63,697 nt of DNA from Alistipes sp. Zagget8 (GTDB lineage: Bacteria; Bacteroidota; Bacteroidia; Bacteroidales; Rikenellaceae). The translations under genes were made by a program, and so were the position numbers. The notes beneath the pieces were generated by a model. The model worked only from the letters and a program-made list of their open reading frames with translations. It was not told where the DNA came from and did no database searches. Of this stretch, positions 36,655 to 45,666 are shown in pieces. Numbering within the stretch: position 1 is the first letter of the stretch; every line of letters begins with the position of its first letter. The stretch spans positions 1 through 63,697 of the forward strand of contig MSHJ01000020.1 in the NCBI GenBank assembly GCA_001941065.1. The letters run 5' to 3'.

Positions 36655-37452
36655 ATGAAAAAAATTCTGCTGATAGCCGTCCTGATCGGAGCCATGCTCT
36701 CCGTAAGCGCCTATGTCATCTGCGTGGCAGCGCCCCTGATGAACAAGAGCATCAAAGGCAGCGGCAATATCGTCACGAAAACCCTTCCCGCCCCCGATTT
36801 CGACGCCGTCGACGCCTCACGCGCCGTGAAGGTCGTCCTCTCGGCCGAGGCGTCGGACATCCGCATCGAGGCCGACGACAACCTGATCGACCTGGTGGTC
36901 GCCGAGACCCGGGGCAAGACCCTCGAAGTGACCCTCGACCGGAAGGTGAACAATATCCAGAACGCCAATATCACCGTGACCGTTCCGGCCAACGGCGGGA
37001 ACATCCGTTCGCTCGCAGCTTCGAGCGCCTCGAAGATCACGAGCGACGTGACGCTCCGGGCCGACCAGTTCACAATCGACGCATCGAGCGCCGCCAAAAT
37101 CAAGGCCACGGTGGAGGCCACGTCATGCCTGATCGAAACCTCGAGCGCCTCGAAAATCAGCGCAGCGGTGAAGACCGTCAGCTGCTCGGTCGACGCTTCG
37201 AGCGCCTCGAAAATCGAGCTCACGGGGTCAACCGAGAGCCTTTCGGCCGACCTGAGCTCGGCATCGAAGCTCGACGCGGCAAAGCTCACCGCCATCAACG
37301 CCGCGATCAGCACGTCGAGCGCCGCCAAAGCCGAGATCGACTGCAGCGGAAAACTCACGGCCGAGGCGTCGAGCGGCTCATCGATCCGCTACACGGGCGA
37401 CTGCCAGACCTCGCTGAGCAAATCGAGCGGCGGCGGCATCCACAAAAACTAA
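36655..37452 (+). CDS. Head-GIN domain protein (DUF2807), secreted beta-helix
   Basis: The 265-residue protein has an N-terminal signal/anchor (LLIAVLIGAMLSVSAYVICVA), then the head-GIN domain: GSGNIVTKTLPAPDFDAVDAS and VKVVLSAEASDIRIEAD. From about 120 a regular ladder begins in which SSASKI or SSAAKI recurs about every 20 residues, at least six times, as expected of a right-handed beta-helix with stacked serine/alanine turns. The domain is found in putative autotransporter-like adhesins of Bacteroidota; molecular role is unknown. It is the fourth gene of the PspC/PadR operon. Confidence 0.88.
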   Translation: MKKILLIAVLIGAMLSVSAYVICVAAPLMNKSIKGSGNIVTKTLPAPDFDAVDASRAVKVVLSAEASDIRIEADDNLIDLVVAETRGKTLEVTLDRKVNNIQNANITVTVPANGGNIRSLAASSASKITSDVTLRADQFTIDASSAAKIKATVEATSCLIETSSASKISAAVKTVSCSVDASSASKIELTGSTESLSADLSSASKLDAAKLTAINAAISTSSAAKAEIDCSGKLTAEASSGSSIRYTGDCQTSLSKSSGGGIHKN

Positions 37453-37473
37453 TCCCCGAAGCACCCGAAAACC

Positions 37474-38796
37474 ATGAAAGAGGTTAAGAAATGCAGCATA
37501 TCGGGCGTGGCGTTCACGATGGACACCGACGCCTACGAGGCCCTCGCAGCCTATCTCGACAGCCTGAAAAAAAGTTACAAGGACACGGCCGACGGCGCGG
37601 AGATCGTCGCCGACATCGAAGCCCGCATCGCCGAGCTGATCCTCTCGGCGCAGGACAACACCCGCGTGGTGGAGAGACCCCTGATCCTGAACATCATCCA
37701 GCAGATGGGCTCCGCCGAGGACATCTCCGACCAGAGCGCCGACCGCGACCTGCACTGCGACACGCCGCGCATCCCCCGCCGCCTTTACCGCGACACGGAG
37801 AATGCCAAGCTGGGCGGCGTCTGCGCCGGCATCGGCAAATATTTCGACATCGACCCCGTGTGGGTGCGGCTCACGCTGTTCCTGCCGCTGCTGCTCACGT
37901 GCTTCGGATGGATTCCCTTCCTGCACTGGTTCAGCCCGATGTTCGGCAACCTGTTCGGCATCTTCCTGATCTGTTATTTCATCATGTGGTTCGCCGTCCC
38001 GGCGCCCCGCACGGCGCGGCAGAAGCTCGAAATGAACGGCGAAAAAATCACCGCACAGTCCATCGGCGACGTCACCGCGGCCTCGGCTGCATGCGATCCC
38101 GACTCCCGGGCCAAACCGATCATCGCGGAGGCCGTCTCCGTCTTCGGCAAAGTGGTGCTGATTCTGCTGAAAATCTTCGCCGGATTCCTCGTCTTCGGGC
38201 TCATTATGGGCGCCTGCGCACTGATTATCGGACTTTTCGCCGTGATCGTCGGCGGGGAGAGCCTCTTCGCTCCCGAAATTCTGGGCGGCACCGTCTCCAT
38301 CTGGGTCGCAAGCCTCGGCATCCTGGCGGGACTTGTTCCGCTGATCCTGCTGATCTACGTGCTGATGTGCCTGATCGCCTCGCGCAAACCCGGCGGCAAG
38401 ACCGTCCTGGCCATCTTCCTCGTGTGGCTCGCCACGATCATCGCGGTCTCGTGCGTGGCGATCCGCGAAAACGTGGGCGACAAGTTCCGCAAGAAGCGCA
38501 ACGCCATCGAACAGGTGTTCCGGAGCGAAATCGTCATCGACGGCGACACCACGACGCTGGAGCGCCTGCTGGAGGATTACGACGACGAAAGCGTGATCGA
38601 GGAGGGGCGCAAAATGCTCCACATCGCCGTGCCCTCGAAGTCGATCGACATCACCGTCGACAAGAAACGGGGACGCCTGCAGGTCAACGCCGACGGCAAA
38701 GAGGTCTCGGTCCAGGCCGGCGGAAAGGGCGGAAAGGCCTCGGTGAGCATCTCCGCCGGGGAAAAGACGGACTCCGTGAGCGAAACAGCGGAATAA
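37474..38796 (+). CDS. Large PspC-domain membrane protein
   Basis: The 440-residue protein repeats the N-terminal domain of the 35535 gene (VAFTMDTDAYEALAAYLDSL, IEARIAELIL, IIQQMGSAEDI). It has a PspC domain from about 103 (LYRDTENAKLGGVCAGIGKYF) and then several transmembrane segments to about 335. A soluble C-terminal domain (about 345-440) is rich in charged residues and ends in a lysine/serine-rich tail. It closes the envelope operon before a strong terminator. Similar PspC proteins with extra membrane domains occur beside PadR and head-GIN genes in Bacteroidota. Confidence 0.85.
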   Translation: MKEVKKCSISGVAFTMDTDAYEALAAYLDSLKKSYKDTADGAEIVADIEARIAELILSAQDNTRVVERPLILNIIQQMGSAEDISDQSADRDLHCDTPRIPRRLYRDTENAKLGGVCAGIGKYFDIDPVWVRLTLFLPLLLTCFGWIPFLHWFSPMFGNLFGIFLICYFIMWFAVPAPRTARQKLEMNGEKITAQSIGDVTAASAACDPDSRAKPIIAEAVSVFGKVVLILLKIFAGFLVFGLIMGACALIIGLFAVIVGGESLFAPEILGGTVSIWVASLGILAGLVPLILLIYVLMCLIASRKPGGKTVLAIFLVWLATIIAVSCVAIRENVGDKFRKKRNAIEQVFRSEIVIDGDTTTLERLLEDYDDESVIEEGRKMLHIAVPSKSIDITVDKKRGRLQVNADGKEVSVQAGGKGGKASVSISAGEKTDSVSETAE

Positions 38797-38831
38797 CCGC
38801 AAGCGGCAATTAAAATAAAAAGTTTTTTCGG

Positions 38832-38866
38832 CGCAGGGCGGATTCTTCGGAGTCCGCCCTGCGTTT
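38832..38866 (+). terminator. Rho-independent terminator with TTCG tetraloop
   Basis: A 14-bp stem CGCAGGGCGGATTC / GAGTCCGCCCTGCG (one G-T) closes on a TTCG tetraloop and is followed by TTT. Confidence 0.82.
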
Positions 38867-38931
38867 GGAATCCGATTTGCGACGCAAGGGGAATTATTAA
38901 TTAATAATTTTTAATTCTAAATTAGAATCAC

Positions 38932-38939
38932 TACCTTTG
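38932..38939 (+). promoter_or_regulatory. -7 element of pfkA
   Basis: TACCTTTG matches TAnnTTTG. Transcription would start near 38946, which rules out a start codon at 38937 and supports ATG at 38970. The -33 region is AT-rich without a clear TTTG. Confidence 0.55.
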
Positions 38940-38969
38940 AACGGTTTTGTCTTAAAAGCAAATGAGAGT

Positions 38970-39950
38970 ATGGCCGGAATCAAAAGCATCGGTATCCTGA
39001 CCTCGGGCGGCGACGCCCCGGGCATGAATGCCGCAATTCGCGCGGTGACGCGCAGCGCAATCTTCAACGGATTTACCGTAAAGGGGATTATGCGCGGTTT
39101 CAAAGGACTTGTATTCAACGAAATAGTCGAGTTCAAGTCTCAGAGTGTAAGTAACATCATCCAGCTGGGCGGCACGATCCTCAAGACGGCCCGCAGCGAG
39201 GAGTTCAAGACCGCCGAGGGCCGCAAGGCTGCCTACGACAACATGGTTGCCGCAGGCATCGACGCGCTGGTGGTGATCGGCGGCGACGGTTCGCTGACCG
39301 GAGCCGGCATCTTCGCCGAGGAGTTCAACGTGCCGATCGTGGGGCTTCCCGGAACGATCGACAACGACCTGGGAGGAACCGATTCGACGATCGGTTACGA
39401 TACGGCGCTGAACACCATCATGGAGGCGGTCGATAAACTGCGCGACACGGCGTCGAGCCACGAACGGTTGTTTTTCGTCGAGGTGATGGGCCACACGGCA
39501 GGCTACCTGGCGCTCAACAGCGCCATCGCCACGGGTTCCGAGGCGGCGATCATCCCGGAGATGGAGACCGAGGTCGACCAATTAGCCGAACTTATCAACC
39601 ACGGCTTCCGCAAGAGCAAGAATTCGGCGATCGTGATCGTCGCGGAGAACCCCAAGACGGGCGGCGCCACGGCGCTGGCCGAGCGTGTGAAGAAGGAATT
39701 CCCGCAGTACGACGCCCGCGTGACGATCCTGGGCCACATCCAGCGCGGCGGTTCGCCGACGGCCGTGGATCGCATCCTCGCGTCGCGCATGGGCGAGGCG
39801 GCGATCGAAGCGATCCTCGACGGACAGCGCAACGTAATGATCGGCACGATGAACGGCAAGATCGTCTACGTCCCCTTCGCCAAGGCCGTGAAGCACGACA
39901 AGGGCATCGACCGCGGTGCGCTGGACCTGGTGAAGATACTGTCGATATAA
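38970..39950 (+). CDS. pfkA: ATP-dependent 6-phosphofructokinase
   Basis: The 326-residue enzyme phosphorylates fructose-6-phosphate in glycolysis. The glycine-rich [13 protein letters not shown] is at residues 10-22. GGDGSLTGA and [12 protein letters not shown] are of the ATP type: glycine rather than the aspartate and lysine that mark pyrophosphate-dependent enzymes. [12 protein letters not shown] and [13 protein letters not shown] complete the substrate site. It lies 28 bp before a PfkB-family kinase gene. Confidence 0.95.
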   Translation: MAGIKSIGILTSGGDAPGMNAAIRAVTRSAIFNGFTVKGIMRGFKGLVFNEIVEFKSQSVSNIIQLGGTILKTARSEEFKTAEGRKAAYDNMVAAGIDALVVIGGDGSLTGAGIFAEEFNVPIVGLPGTIDNDLGGTDSTIGYDTALNTIMEAVDKLRDTASSHERLFFVEVMGHTAGYLALNSAIATGSEAAIIPEMETEVDQLAELINHGFRKSKNSAIVIVAENPKTGGATALAERVKKEFPQYDARVTILGHIQRGGSPTAVDRILASRMGEAAIEAILDGQRNVMIGTMNGKIVYVPFAKAVKHDKGIDRGALDLVKILSI

Positions 39951-39978
39951 AAACTGCAAAACACCCGAACTCAAGCAA

Positions 39979-40980
39979 ATGAAACGCGTCATCGGCATCG
40001 GCAACGCCCTCACGGACATGCTGGTCAACCTGAAAACCGACTCCGTGCTGGGGAGGTTCAAATTAGCCAAAGGCTCGATGAGCCTCGTGGACACCAAACT
40101 GCAGACCGAGATTTCGAAATCGGTGGCAGGACTCCCCTATTCGCTCTCGCTCGGCGGGTCGGCCGGCAACACCATCCGGGCCATGGCGCAGCTGGGCAGC
40201 AGCGTCGGATTCATCGGCAAGGTGGGTCCCGACACCACGGGCGATTTCTTCGTGCAGGCGCTGGACAACCTCGGTATCGAGCCGATCATCTTCCGCGGCA
40301 AGGAGCGTTCGGGCAAATGCGTGTCGCTGATCTCCGCTGACGGCGAGCGCACGATGGTCACCCACCTGGGCGCCGCGCTGGAGCTCTCGGCCGCAGAGAT
40401 CGAACCGACGATTTTCGATGGTTACGACTGTCTCTATGTCGAAGGGTACCTGGTCCAGAACCACGAACTGATCCTCAAGGCCGCCCGCACGGCCAAGGAG
40501 TGCGGGCTGAAGGTCGCCATCGACCTGGCAAGTTTCAATATCGTCGCCGAGAACCTCGAATTCCTGCGCGGACTGGTCCGCGACTATGTGGACATCGTCT
40601 TCGCCAACGAAGACGAGGCCAAGACTTTCACCTGCGAAGGCGAGCCGCTGAACGCCCTGCAGGCCATTTCGCAGCTTTGCGAACTGGCCGTGGTGAAGAT
40701 CGGCATCAAGGGTGCGCTGATCAAACAGGGGGACGAGGTCGTGCACGTGGGCATCATGGCTGCTGCCAAGCGCGTGGACACCACCGGAGCCGGGGATTTT
40801 TACGCTGCGGGATTCCTCGCGGGACTCTGCGACGGGCTTTCGCTCCGCCAGTGTGGCACGATCGGCGCCATCACCGCCGGCAAGGTGATCGAGGTCGTAG
40901 GCACGACCTTCGGCGAGGAGGAGTGGAAGGACATTCACCGGCTGGTGAACAAAGTCAAAAACGAAAAATACCTGTTCTGA
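39979..40980 (+). CDS. PfkB-family kinase, adenosine kinase-like
   Basis: The 333-residue ribokinase-fold protein has the N-terminal VIGIGNALTDMLV and LGGSAGNTIRAMAQLG (first PfkB signature) and the C-terminal DTTGAGDFYAAGFLAG (second signature with the catalytic Asp). The LGGSAGNT and YVEGYL motifs resemble adenosine kinase-like members more than fructokinases. The substrate, a nucleoside or sugar, is not decided by sequence. It is probably co-transcribed with pfkA. Confidence 0.9.
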   Translation: MKRVIGIGNALTDMLVNLKTDSVLGRFKLAKGSMSLVDTKLQTEISKSVAGLPYSLSLGGSAGNTIRAMAQLGSSVGFIGKVGPDTTGDFFVQALDNLGIEPIIFRGKERSGKCVSLISADGERTMVTHLGAALELSAAEIEPTIFDGYDCLYVEGYLVQNHELILKAARTAKECGLKVAIDLASFNIVAENLEFLRGLVRDYVDIVFANEDEAKTFTCEGEPLNALQAISQLCELAVVKIGIKGALIKQGDEVVHVGIMAAAKRVDTTGAGDFYAAGFLAGLCDGLSLRQCGTIGAITAGKVIEVVGTTFGEEEWKDIHRLVNKVKNEKYLF

Positions 40981-40984
40981 ATCC

Positions 40985-41014
40985 AAAAAACCGCAGTTTC
41001 CGACTGCGGTTTTT
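40985..41014. terminator. Bidirectional terminator between convergent genes
   Basis: AAAAAACCGCAGT and ACTGCGGTTTTT form a symmetric hairpin with a 5-nt loop; A and T runs on either side allow use by the PfkB gene (+) and the glycosyltransferase gene (-). Confidence 0.85.
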
Positions 41015-41910
41015 CATTTTATCTTCGTGAACAATCCCCGGCTGATTCCGCGGCGCATGCGCAGCAGCCAGACCGACCTGCGGGGCGGCATCGTCAGGCA
41101 CAGCCCGAACGTCGCAACCCATTTGACCAGTTCCAACACATAGGTCTTCGGCAGCCGGCGGTGAATCTGCGCCCGGAGGCGCTGGCTGACGCCGACATTG
41201 TAGCTCAGCCGCCGGAAATAGGCCTCGGTGAGCTTCGCAGGCGGGATGATGTGCCACATCACCGCACCCGGCACATACCAGATGGTCTCGCCGCCCGCAA
41301 GGAGCCGTTCGAAAAAATCGTTCTCCTCGCCGCCGATCAGCTCGCCGTTCACACGTCCCAGCGTGGGATCGAACCCCCCGTAACCCGCCAGCCCCGCACG
41401 CCGGAAAGCCATGTTACCGCCCCCCGGGACCCGTCCCGCGGGAAACGGACGCACGTCGGGACCGAAATCCATCGGATTGGCAATCGGCATCTCGACGTAT
41501 TTCGACATCCAGTCGGGACGTCCCGTCGGGTATTCGGCAATGATTCGCCCGCCGGCCACGACGGCCTCGGGATGGGCGTCGAAAAAGTCGAGATAGGCAC
41601 GCAGGAATCCCGGATTCACCCGTTCGTCGTCGTCGATGAAGGCCACCAGCGGCGCCTGCGCTTCGCGCAATCCCCGGTTGCGGGCATACGACACCCCGGG
41701 GCCCTCCTCCGTGACGAACCGCAGACTGATGCCCGGATGCGCCGCGGCGAAGGCTTCGAAACGCGCCGCGGTATTGTCCGTGGAATTGTTGCTCACCACC
41801 ACGCATTCCCACACGTGCGGCGGCAGGTTCTGGCGCACGACGGACTCGAGCGCCGCAATGAGCTGTGCGGCACGGTTATGGGTAGGGATGACGAGCGACA
41901 ATCGAATCAT
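41014..41910 (-). CDS. Family 2 glycosyltransferase
   Basis: The 298-residue protein has the GT-A fold: LSLVIPTHNRAAQLIAALES at the start, SNNSTDNTA and the metal-binding FIDDDERVNP near 92. A GGEENDFFERLL motif at about 195 corresponds to the acceptor/ED-type catalytic base. The C-terminal 60 residues are basic and hydrophobic and may contact the membrane. It should transfer a sugar to a surface glycan or lipid acceptor; the sugar is unknown. It stands alone between convergent and divergent neighbours. Confidence 0.92.
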   Translation of the reverse strand: MIRLSLVIPTHNRAAQLIAALESVVRQNLPPHVWECVVVSNNSTDNTAARFEAFAAAHPGISLRFVTEEGPGVSYARNRGLREAQAPLVAFIDDDERVNPGFLRAYLDFFDAHPEAVVAGGRIIAEYPTGRPDWMSKYVEMPIANPMDFGPDVRPFPAGRVPGGGNMAFRRAGLAGYGGFDPTLGRVNGELIGGEENDFFERLLAGGETIWYVPGAVMWHIIPPAKLTEAYFRRLSYNVGVSQRLRAQIHRRLPKTYVLELVKWVATFGLCLTMPPRRSVWLLRMRRGISRGLFTKIK

Positions 41911-41944
41911 GGTGCGAATGTACTAATTTTCCGCAAAAAACCTG

Positions 41945-41952
41945 TATCTTTA
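41945..41952 (+). promoter_or_regulatory. Probable -7 element of dsbD
   Basis: TATCTTTA, one mismatch from TAnnTTTG, 26 bp before the dsbD ATG. No clear -33 box. Confidence 0.35.
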
Positions 41953-41977
41953 TCCCCAAATTAAACGCGTTACGACT

Positions 41978-43999
41978 ATGTACAAACTGATTCGCAGTTT
42001 GCTGCCGGTCATTGCGGCGCTCTTCGCTGCAACAGCCGGAGCGCAGAATGCCGACTGGAAAAGCACCGTGGAGCCGCTCGAAGGCGACACGTACCGCATC
42101 GTGCTCGAAGCCAGCATCCCGGCGCCCTACCACATGTACGACATGGGGCCCTACGAAGGAGGTCCCAATGCCACCGCCATCGTCTTCACGCCCGGCGAGG
42201 GAGTGACCCTCGAAGGAGGCGTCGAACAACTCACAACGCCCGACCGCCATTACGACAAGACCTTCGAAATGGAGATCGGGACCTTTGCCGGAAAGGCCCG
42301 GTTCGCCCAGCGGGTGAAGCTTTCCGTGCCGGAATCCTCCGTCAAAGCGCAGATCGAATGGATGCTCTGCGACGACACGAGTTGCATGCCGCCCGACGAT
42401 ACGGAGCTGACAATCGCCATCCCTGCAGGCGCCGCGCCCGGGAATACGGCGGCGACCGCTCCGGCGGAGTCTGAAAAAGCTCCGGCTGCGGAGGTCGCCC
42501 CCGTGCAGAAAGACGTTGCAGGAGGAGGCTCGCTCTGGGCGCTGATTATCGAAGCGATACTCTGGGGATTTGCAGCCCTGCTCACGCCCTGCGTATTCCC
42601 GATGGTCCCCATGACCGTATCCTTCTTTATGAAGAGCGCCGGAAGCCCCGCAATGGGACGCATACGCGCCGGTGCATACGGATTCTTCATCGTAGCGCTC
42701 TACACGCTACCCATCGCCGCCATCATCCTTATCACACGCACCCTGGGCGGCGACACCGTGACGGCAGACATCTTCAACTGGCTCGCAACGCACTGGCTGC
42801 CGAACGTCCTCTTCTTCCTCGTGTTCATGGTATTCGCGGCATCGTTCTTCGGAGCGTTCGAGATCACGATGCCCTCGTGGATGGTCAATAAAAGCGACTC
42901 GAAAGCCGACTCCAAGGGACTGGCTGGCATCTTCTTTATGGCCCTGACCCTCGTGCTGGTGTCATTCTCCTGCACGGGTCCCATCGTCGGATCGGTGCTC
43001 ATCAAATCCACCGCCGGAGAGTTCTGGACGCCGATCATCACCATGCTCGCATTCTCCCTGGCATTCGCACTCCCGTTCACGCTCTTCGCATTCTTCCCCG
43101 CCATGCTCAAAAAGCTGCCCAAGAGCGGCGGATGGCTCAATTCGGTGAAGGTCGTGCTGGGATTCATCGAAGTGGCGCTGGGTATGAAATTCCTCTCGGT
43201 CGCCGACCAGACCTATCATTGGGGGCTGCTCGACCGGGAGATTTACCTCGCCGTATGGATAGTCACGTTCTCCCTGCTGGGACTCTATCTGCTGGGCAAA
43301 ATAAAGTTCGCACACGACAGCGACACACCCTACCTCGGCGTAGGACGGCTGGCGCTGGCGATCATTACCTTCTCGTTTGTCGTATACCTCATTCCGGGTA
43401 TGTGGGGCGCTCCGCTGAAGGGACTCTCGGGATACCTTCCGCCCCTGCACACGCAGGATTTCGTCATCGGGCAGGGAGCGCCGGCCACAACGGGTGGCGA
43501 GACGCGCATGATGCTGACCGTAGACGGACGAAAACCCAAGCACAGCGAATTTCTCCACCTGCCCCACGGACTGGAAGGATTTTTCGATCTCAAGGAGGCC
43601 GAAGCATACGCCGCAAAGGTCGGCAAACCGCTCTTCATCGATTTCACGGGGCACGGATGCGTCAACTGCCGCGAGATGGAAGCACGCGTGTGGTCCGATC
43701 CGCAGGTGCTCAATATACTCCGCAACGACTATGTGATCGTCGCCCTTTTCTCCGACGACAAGAAGGTCCTGCCCGAGGACGAATGGGTCACGACCGATTC
43801 GGGAAAAGTGCTCAAAAGCCTCGGCAAGATCAACTCCCACTACGCCCTGAAGACTTTCGGAGTCAATGCACAGCCATACTATGTATTGCAGGGCCGCGGC
43901 GGGAAGGAACTCGTGCCGCCGCGCGGTTATGACCTCAGCATTCCCGGATTCGTGGAGTTCCTCCGCAGCGGCGTCGAGGCCTACAATAACCAGCAATAA
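41978..43999 (+). CDS. dsbD: Thiol:disulfide interchange protein DsbD
   Basis: The 673-residue protein carries electrons from cytoplasmic thioredoxin across the inner membrane to periplasmic disulfides. After a signal peptide (1-22) comes the N-terminal periplasmic domain, with a cysteine pair in MLCDDTSCMPPDD. Eight transmembrane segments follow (about 185-480) with the redox cysteines in LLTPCVFPMVP and SFSCTGPIVGS. The C-terminal thioredoxin domain has Cys561-Val-Asn-Cys564 (HGCVNCREME). All three redox modules are complete. It is monocistronic, ending at a bidirectional terminator. Confidence 0.94.
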   Translation: MYKLIRSLLPVIAALFAATAGAQNADWKSTVEPLEGDTYRIVLEASIPAPYHMYDMGPYEGGPNATAIVFTPGEGVTLEGGVEQLTTPDRHYDKTFEMEIGTFAGKARFAQRVKLSVPESSVKAQIEWMLCDDTSCMPPDDTELTIAIPAGAAPGNTAATAPAESEKAPAAEVAPVQKDVAGGGSLWALIIEAILWGFAALLTPCVFPMVPMTVSFFMKSAGSPAMGRIRAGAYGFFIVALYTLPIAAIILITRTLGGDTVTADIFNWLATHWLPNVLFFLVFMVFAASFFGAFEITMPSWMVNKSDSKADSKGLAGIFFMALTLVLVSFSCTGPIVGSVLIKSTAGEFWTPIITMLAFSLAFALPFTLFAFFPAMLKKLPKSGGWLNSVKVVLGFIEVALGMKFLSVADQTYHWGLLDREIYLAVWIVTFSLLGLYLLGKIKFAHDSDTPYLGVGRLALAIITFSFVVYLIPGMWGAPLKGLSGYLPPLHTQDFVIGQGAPATTGGETRMMLTVDGRKPKHSEFLHLPHGLEGFFDLKEAEAYAAKVGKPLFIDFTGHGCVNCREMEARVWSDPQVLNILRNDYVIVALFSDDKKVLPEDEWVTTDSGKVLKSLGKINSHYALKTFGVNAQPYYVLQGRGGKELVPPRGYDLSIPGFVEFLRSGVEAYNNQQ

Positions 44000-44038
44000 C
44001 ACCGCATCCCGGGAGCGTTTTTGCAACCCGGCACAAAC

Positions 44039-44073
44039 GAAAATGCCCGCACGATTTACGTGCGGGCATTTTC
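44039..44073. terminator. Bidirectional terminator
   Basis: GAAAATGCCCGCACG and CGTGCGGGCATTTTC form a perfect 15-bp stem with a 5-nt loop, between dsbD (+) and the small gene at 44089 (-). Confidence 0.88.
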
Positions 44074-44088
44074 AATTCCGGAGACCGG

Positions 44089-44253
44089 TCATTTCTTCGC
44101 GTTCCCGTCCTCGGCAAAAGCCGATTTTACCTCTTCCTCCTTCTGCCGGCGTTCTTTGGCCGTGGGAGCTTCACCCTCTTTGACGATTTTGTCGATGTTA
44201 CGTTCGAATTTCTCCTCGCAGGGAGTGCAGGTCGTGTTCTTGTTCTCTTTCAT
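44089..44253 (-). CDS. Small 54-residue charged protein with CxxC
   Basis: On the minus strand an ATG at 44253 opens MKENKNTTCTPCEEKFERNI, followed by DKIVKEGEAPTAKERRQKEE and an acidic/basic end AEDGNAKK. A CTPC pair may bind metal or be redox-active. The gene ends just before the bidirectional terminator that it shares with dsbD, which supports it being real. I do not recognise a family. It is too short for many gene finders. Confidence 0.6.
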   Translation of the reverse strand: MKENKNTTCTPCEEKFERNIDKIVKEGEAPTAKERRQKEEEVKSAFAEDGNAKK

Positions 44254-44448
44254 AGCTTTGAAGAATTATGCATTCCGGTTTTCCCTGCAAATAACGCGCC
44301 GCGTCACCGCCCGGCAGGTCGGGTCCGGTACCTAAAGATACAACAAAAAACACTTTTATAACAGGTTAAAAGACGGATCTTCAGCGATTTTATCTATATT
44401 TACCGAAACCGGGCTTTTCCCTGCGGGGGAGGCCACTACCCGTAAAAC
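44254..44448. other. Intergenic gap without a clear gene
   Basis: A TATATTTA sequence at 44393-44400 could be a -7 box for the gene at 44449. Otherwise I see only GC-rich spacer and nothing that I can support as a gene. Confidence 0.4.
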
Positions 44449-44949
44449 ATGAAAATCCGCAAATCGCCCCTTCCCGCCGGTTCGGCCGTCTCGCAATATC
44501 CGGACATCGATTACAGCGACTGCTTCCGGGCAGCCCTCCCCGGCCCGGAACCGATCCGGCCGGAAAAGCTCATGGCCGCATTCTGGACGACGATGCCCGG
44601 CTGGCTGACACTCCTTTTCAAAATCCGGAACCTGCTCGTAAAACCTTTCGGACTGAAAACCGGTGCAGACGGGAACCGCGAGAAGCTGAAAGAGGCCCTG
44701 GAAACGGGCCACGACTACGGATTCATGTCTGTCGTCGGAAACACGGACAACGAGATGGTCATATCCCTCGAAGACAAGCATCTGGCAGCTTTCTTCTCGG
44801 TTTACATCGAGGACCGGACCGTCTATCTGACCACATTGGTCCGGTATCACAACAAACTGGGACGCATCTATTTCGCCTTAATCCGCCCGTTTCACACGAT
44901 CGTCGTAAAATCCCTGTTCCGACAGGTGGTGCGGCAACAGGGATTTTAA
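44449..44949 (+). CDS. DUF2867 family protein
   Basis: The 166-residue protein opens MKIRKSPLPAGSAVSQYPDI and has FRAALPGPEPIRPEKLMAAF, GHDYGFMSVV and the C-terminal IRPFHTIVVKSLFRQVV, the pattern of DUF2867. The family is a ligand-binding-like small domain of unknown role. A degraded copy of its C terminus lies at 45539-45655 downstream, so the gene was once duplicated. No signal peptide. Confidence 0.85.
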   Translation: MKIRKSPLPAGSAVSQYPDIDYSDCFRAALPGPEPIRPEKLMAAFWTTMPGWLTLLFKIRNLLVKPFGLKTGADGNREKLKEALETGHDYGFMSVVGNTDNEMVISLEDKHLAAFFSVYIEDRTVYLTTLVRYHNKLGRIYFALIRPFHTIVVKSLFRQVVRQQGF

Positions 44950-45080
44950 CCGTTTCGTTCCGGTCTGAAGAGCATCGGCAGCCAGCCATTTCTGATATAT
45001 CGGCAACGACCGGCTTTGTTCGAAAATTTACCCCCGCACGAATATAGCCTGTCTTTTGAATCGTATTTCGTAAAAATCAT

Positions 45081-45088
45081 TATTTTTG
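45081..45088 (+). promoter_or_regulatory. -7 element of the gene at 45114
   Basis: TATTTTTG, with a TTTG at 45055-45058 upstream and 22-bp spacing, slightly longer than usual. Confidence 0.5.
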
Positions 45089-45113
45089 GGATGTCAACTA
45101 CACGAAACATACG

Positions 45114-45539
45114 ATGAAATTCTATCCGCCGGTCGAATCCCGCAGCAACGAAGAACTCATAGGAATTGCCAATTCAACAACCGAATACTGGCAACAGGAG
45201 ATGATCGATCAATCCCGCAGGGAACTCGACCGCCGGGGCGTGTCTAAAGCAGAGGAATCGGTATTGCGGGCCTACTGGGCCGAACAGACACGGCAATACG
45301 AGGCCGAGGAGGCCAAACAACTGGCCCGGAATGCCGTCGAAGAATATCAGTTGCACGAAAAACTGTTCATCCTCTTGCTCGCCCCGCTGATTCTTATCGG
45401 AAAATCGACTTACGGAGCTTCGCTATCCCAACTGAAAGCCAACAATTACAAATTGAAATACCGGCTGCGGTGGCTGCTCCTGTTATCGGGAGTAGGCCTT
45501 TGGATCGCCGCTCTCAATATTTTAAGGCTGTTCATTTGA
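45114..45539 (+). CDS. Membrane protein of unknown function
   Basis: The 141-residue protein has a soluble, helical, charged N-terminal two-thirds (ELIGIANSTTEYWQQEMIDQ, YEAEEAKQLARNAVEEYQLH), with the repeat-like start EELIGIANS typical of small Bacteroidota proteins with C-terminal membrane anchors. Two hydrophobic segments follow (about 83-95 and 119-139). I do not recognise a family. It lies between the intact DUF2867 gene and its degraded copy and may have arrived with that duplication. Confidence 0.78.
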   Translation: MKFYPPVESRSNEELIGIANSTTEYWQQEMIDQSRRELDRRGVSKAEESVLRAYWAEQTRQYEAEEAKQLARNAVEEYQLHEKLFILLLAPLILIGKSTYGASLSQLKANNYKLKYRLRWLLLLSGVGLWIAALNILRLFI

Positions 45540-45655
45540 ACCGACTGCTCCGAATGCAGACAAAATACGCCAGCCTGATCCGCCCGTTCTATAAGATTGT
45601 CGTAAAAAGCATGTTCCGGCACACGATGCGGCGGGCGCAGGCAACTTTTATTGAA
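45539..45655 (+). pseudogene. Remnant of a second DUF2867 gene (C-terminal part)
   Basis: This stretch encodes NRLLRMQTKYASLIRPFYKI then VVKSMFRHTMRRAQA, which aligns residue by residue with the end of the DUF2867 protein at 44449 (HNKLGRIYFALIRPFHTI, VVKSLFRQVVRQQ). The upstream part is missing, replaced by the end of the 45114 gene, and there is no start codon with a plausible N terminus. Confidence 0.7.
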
Positions 45656-45666
45656 GATCAGAAATC

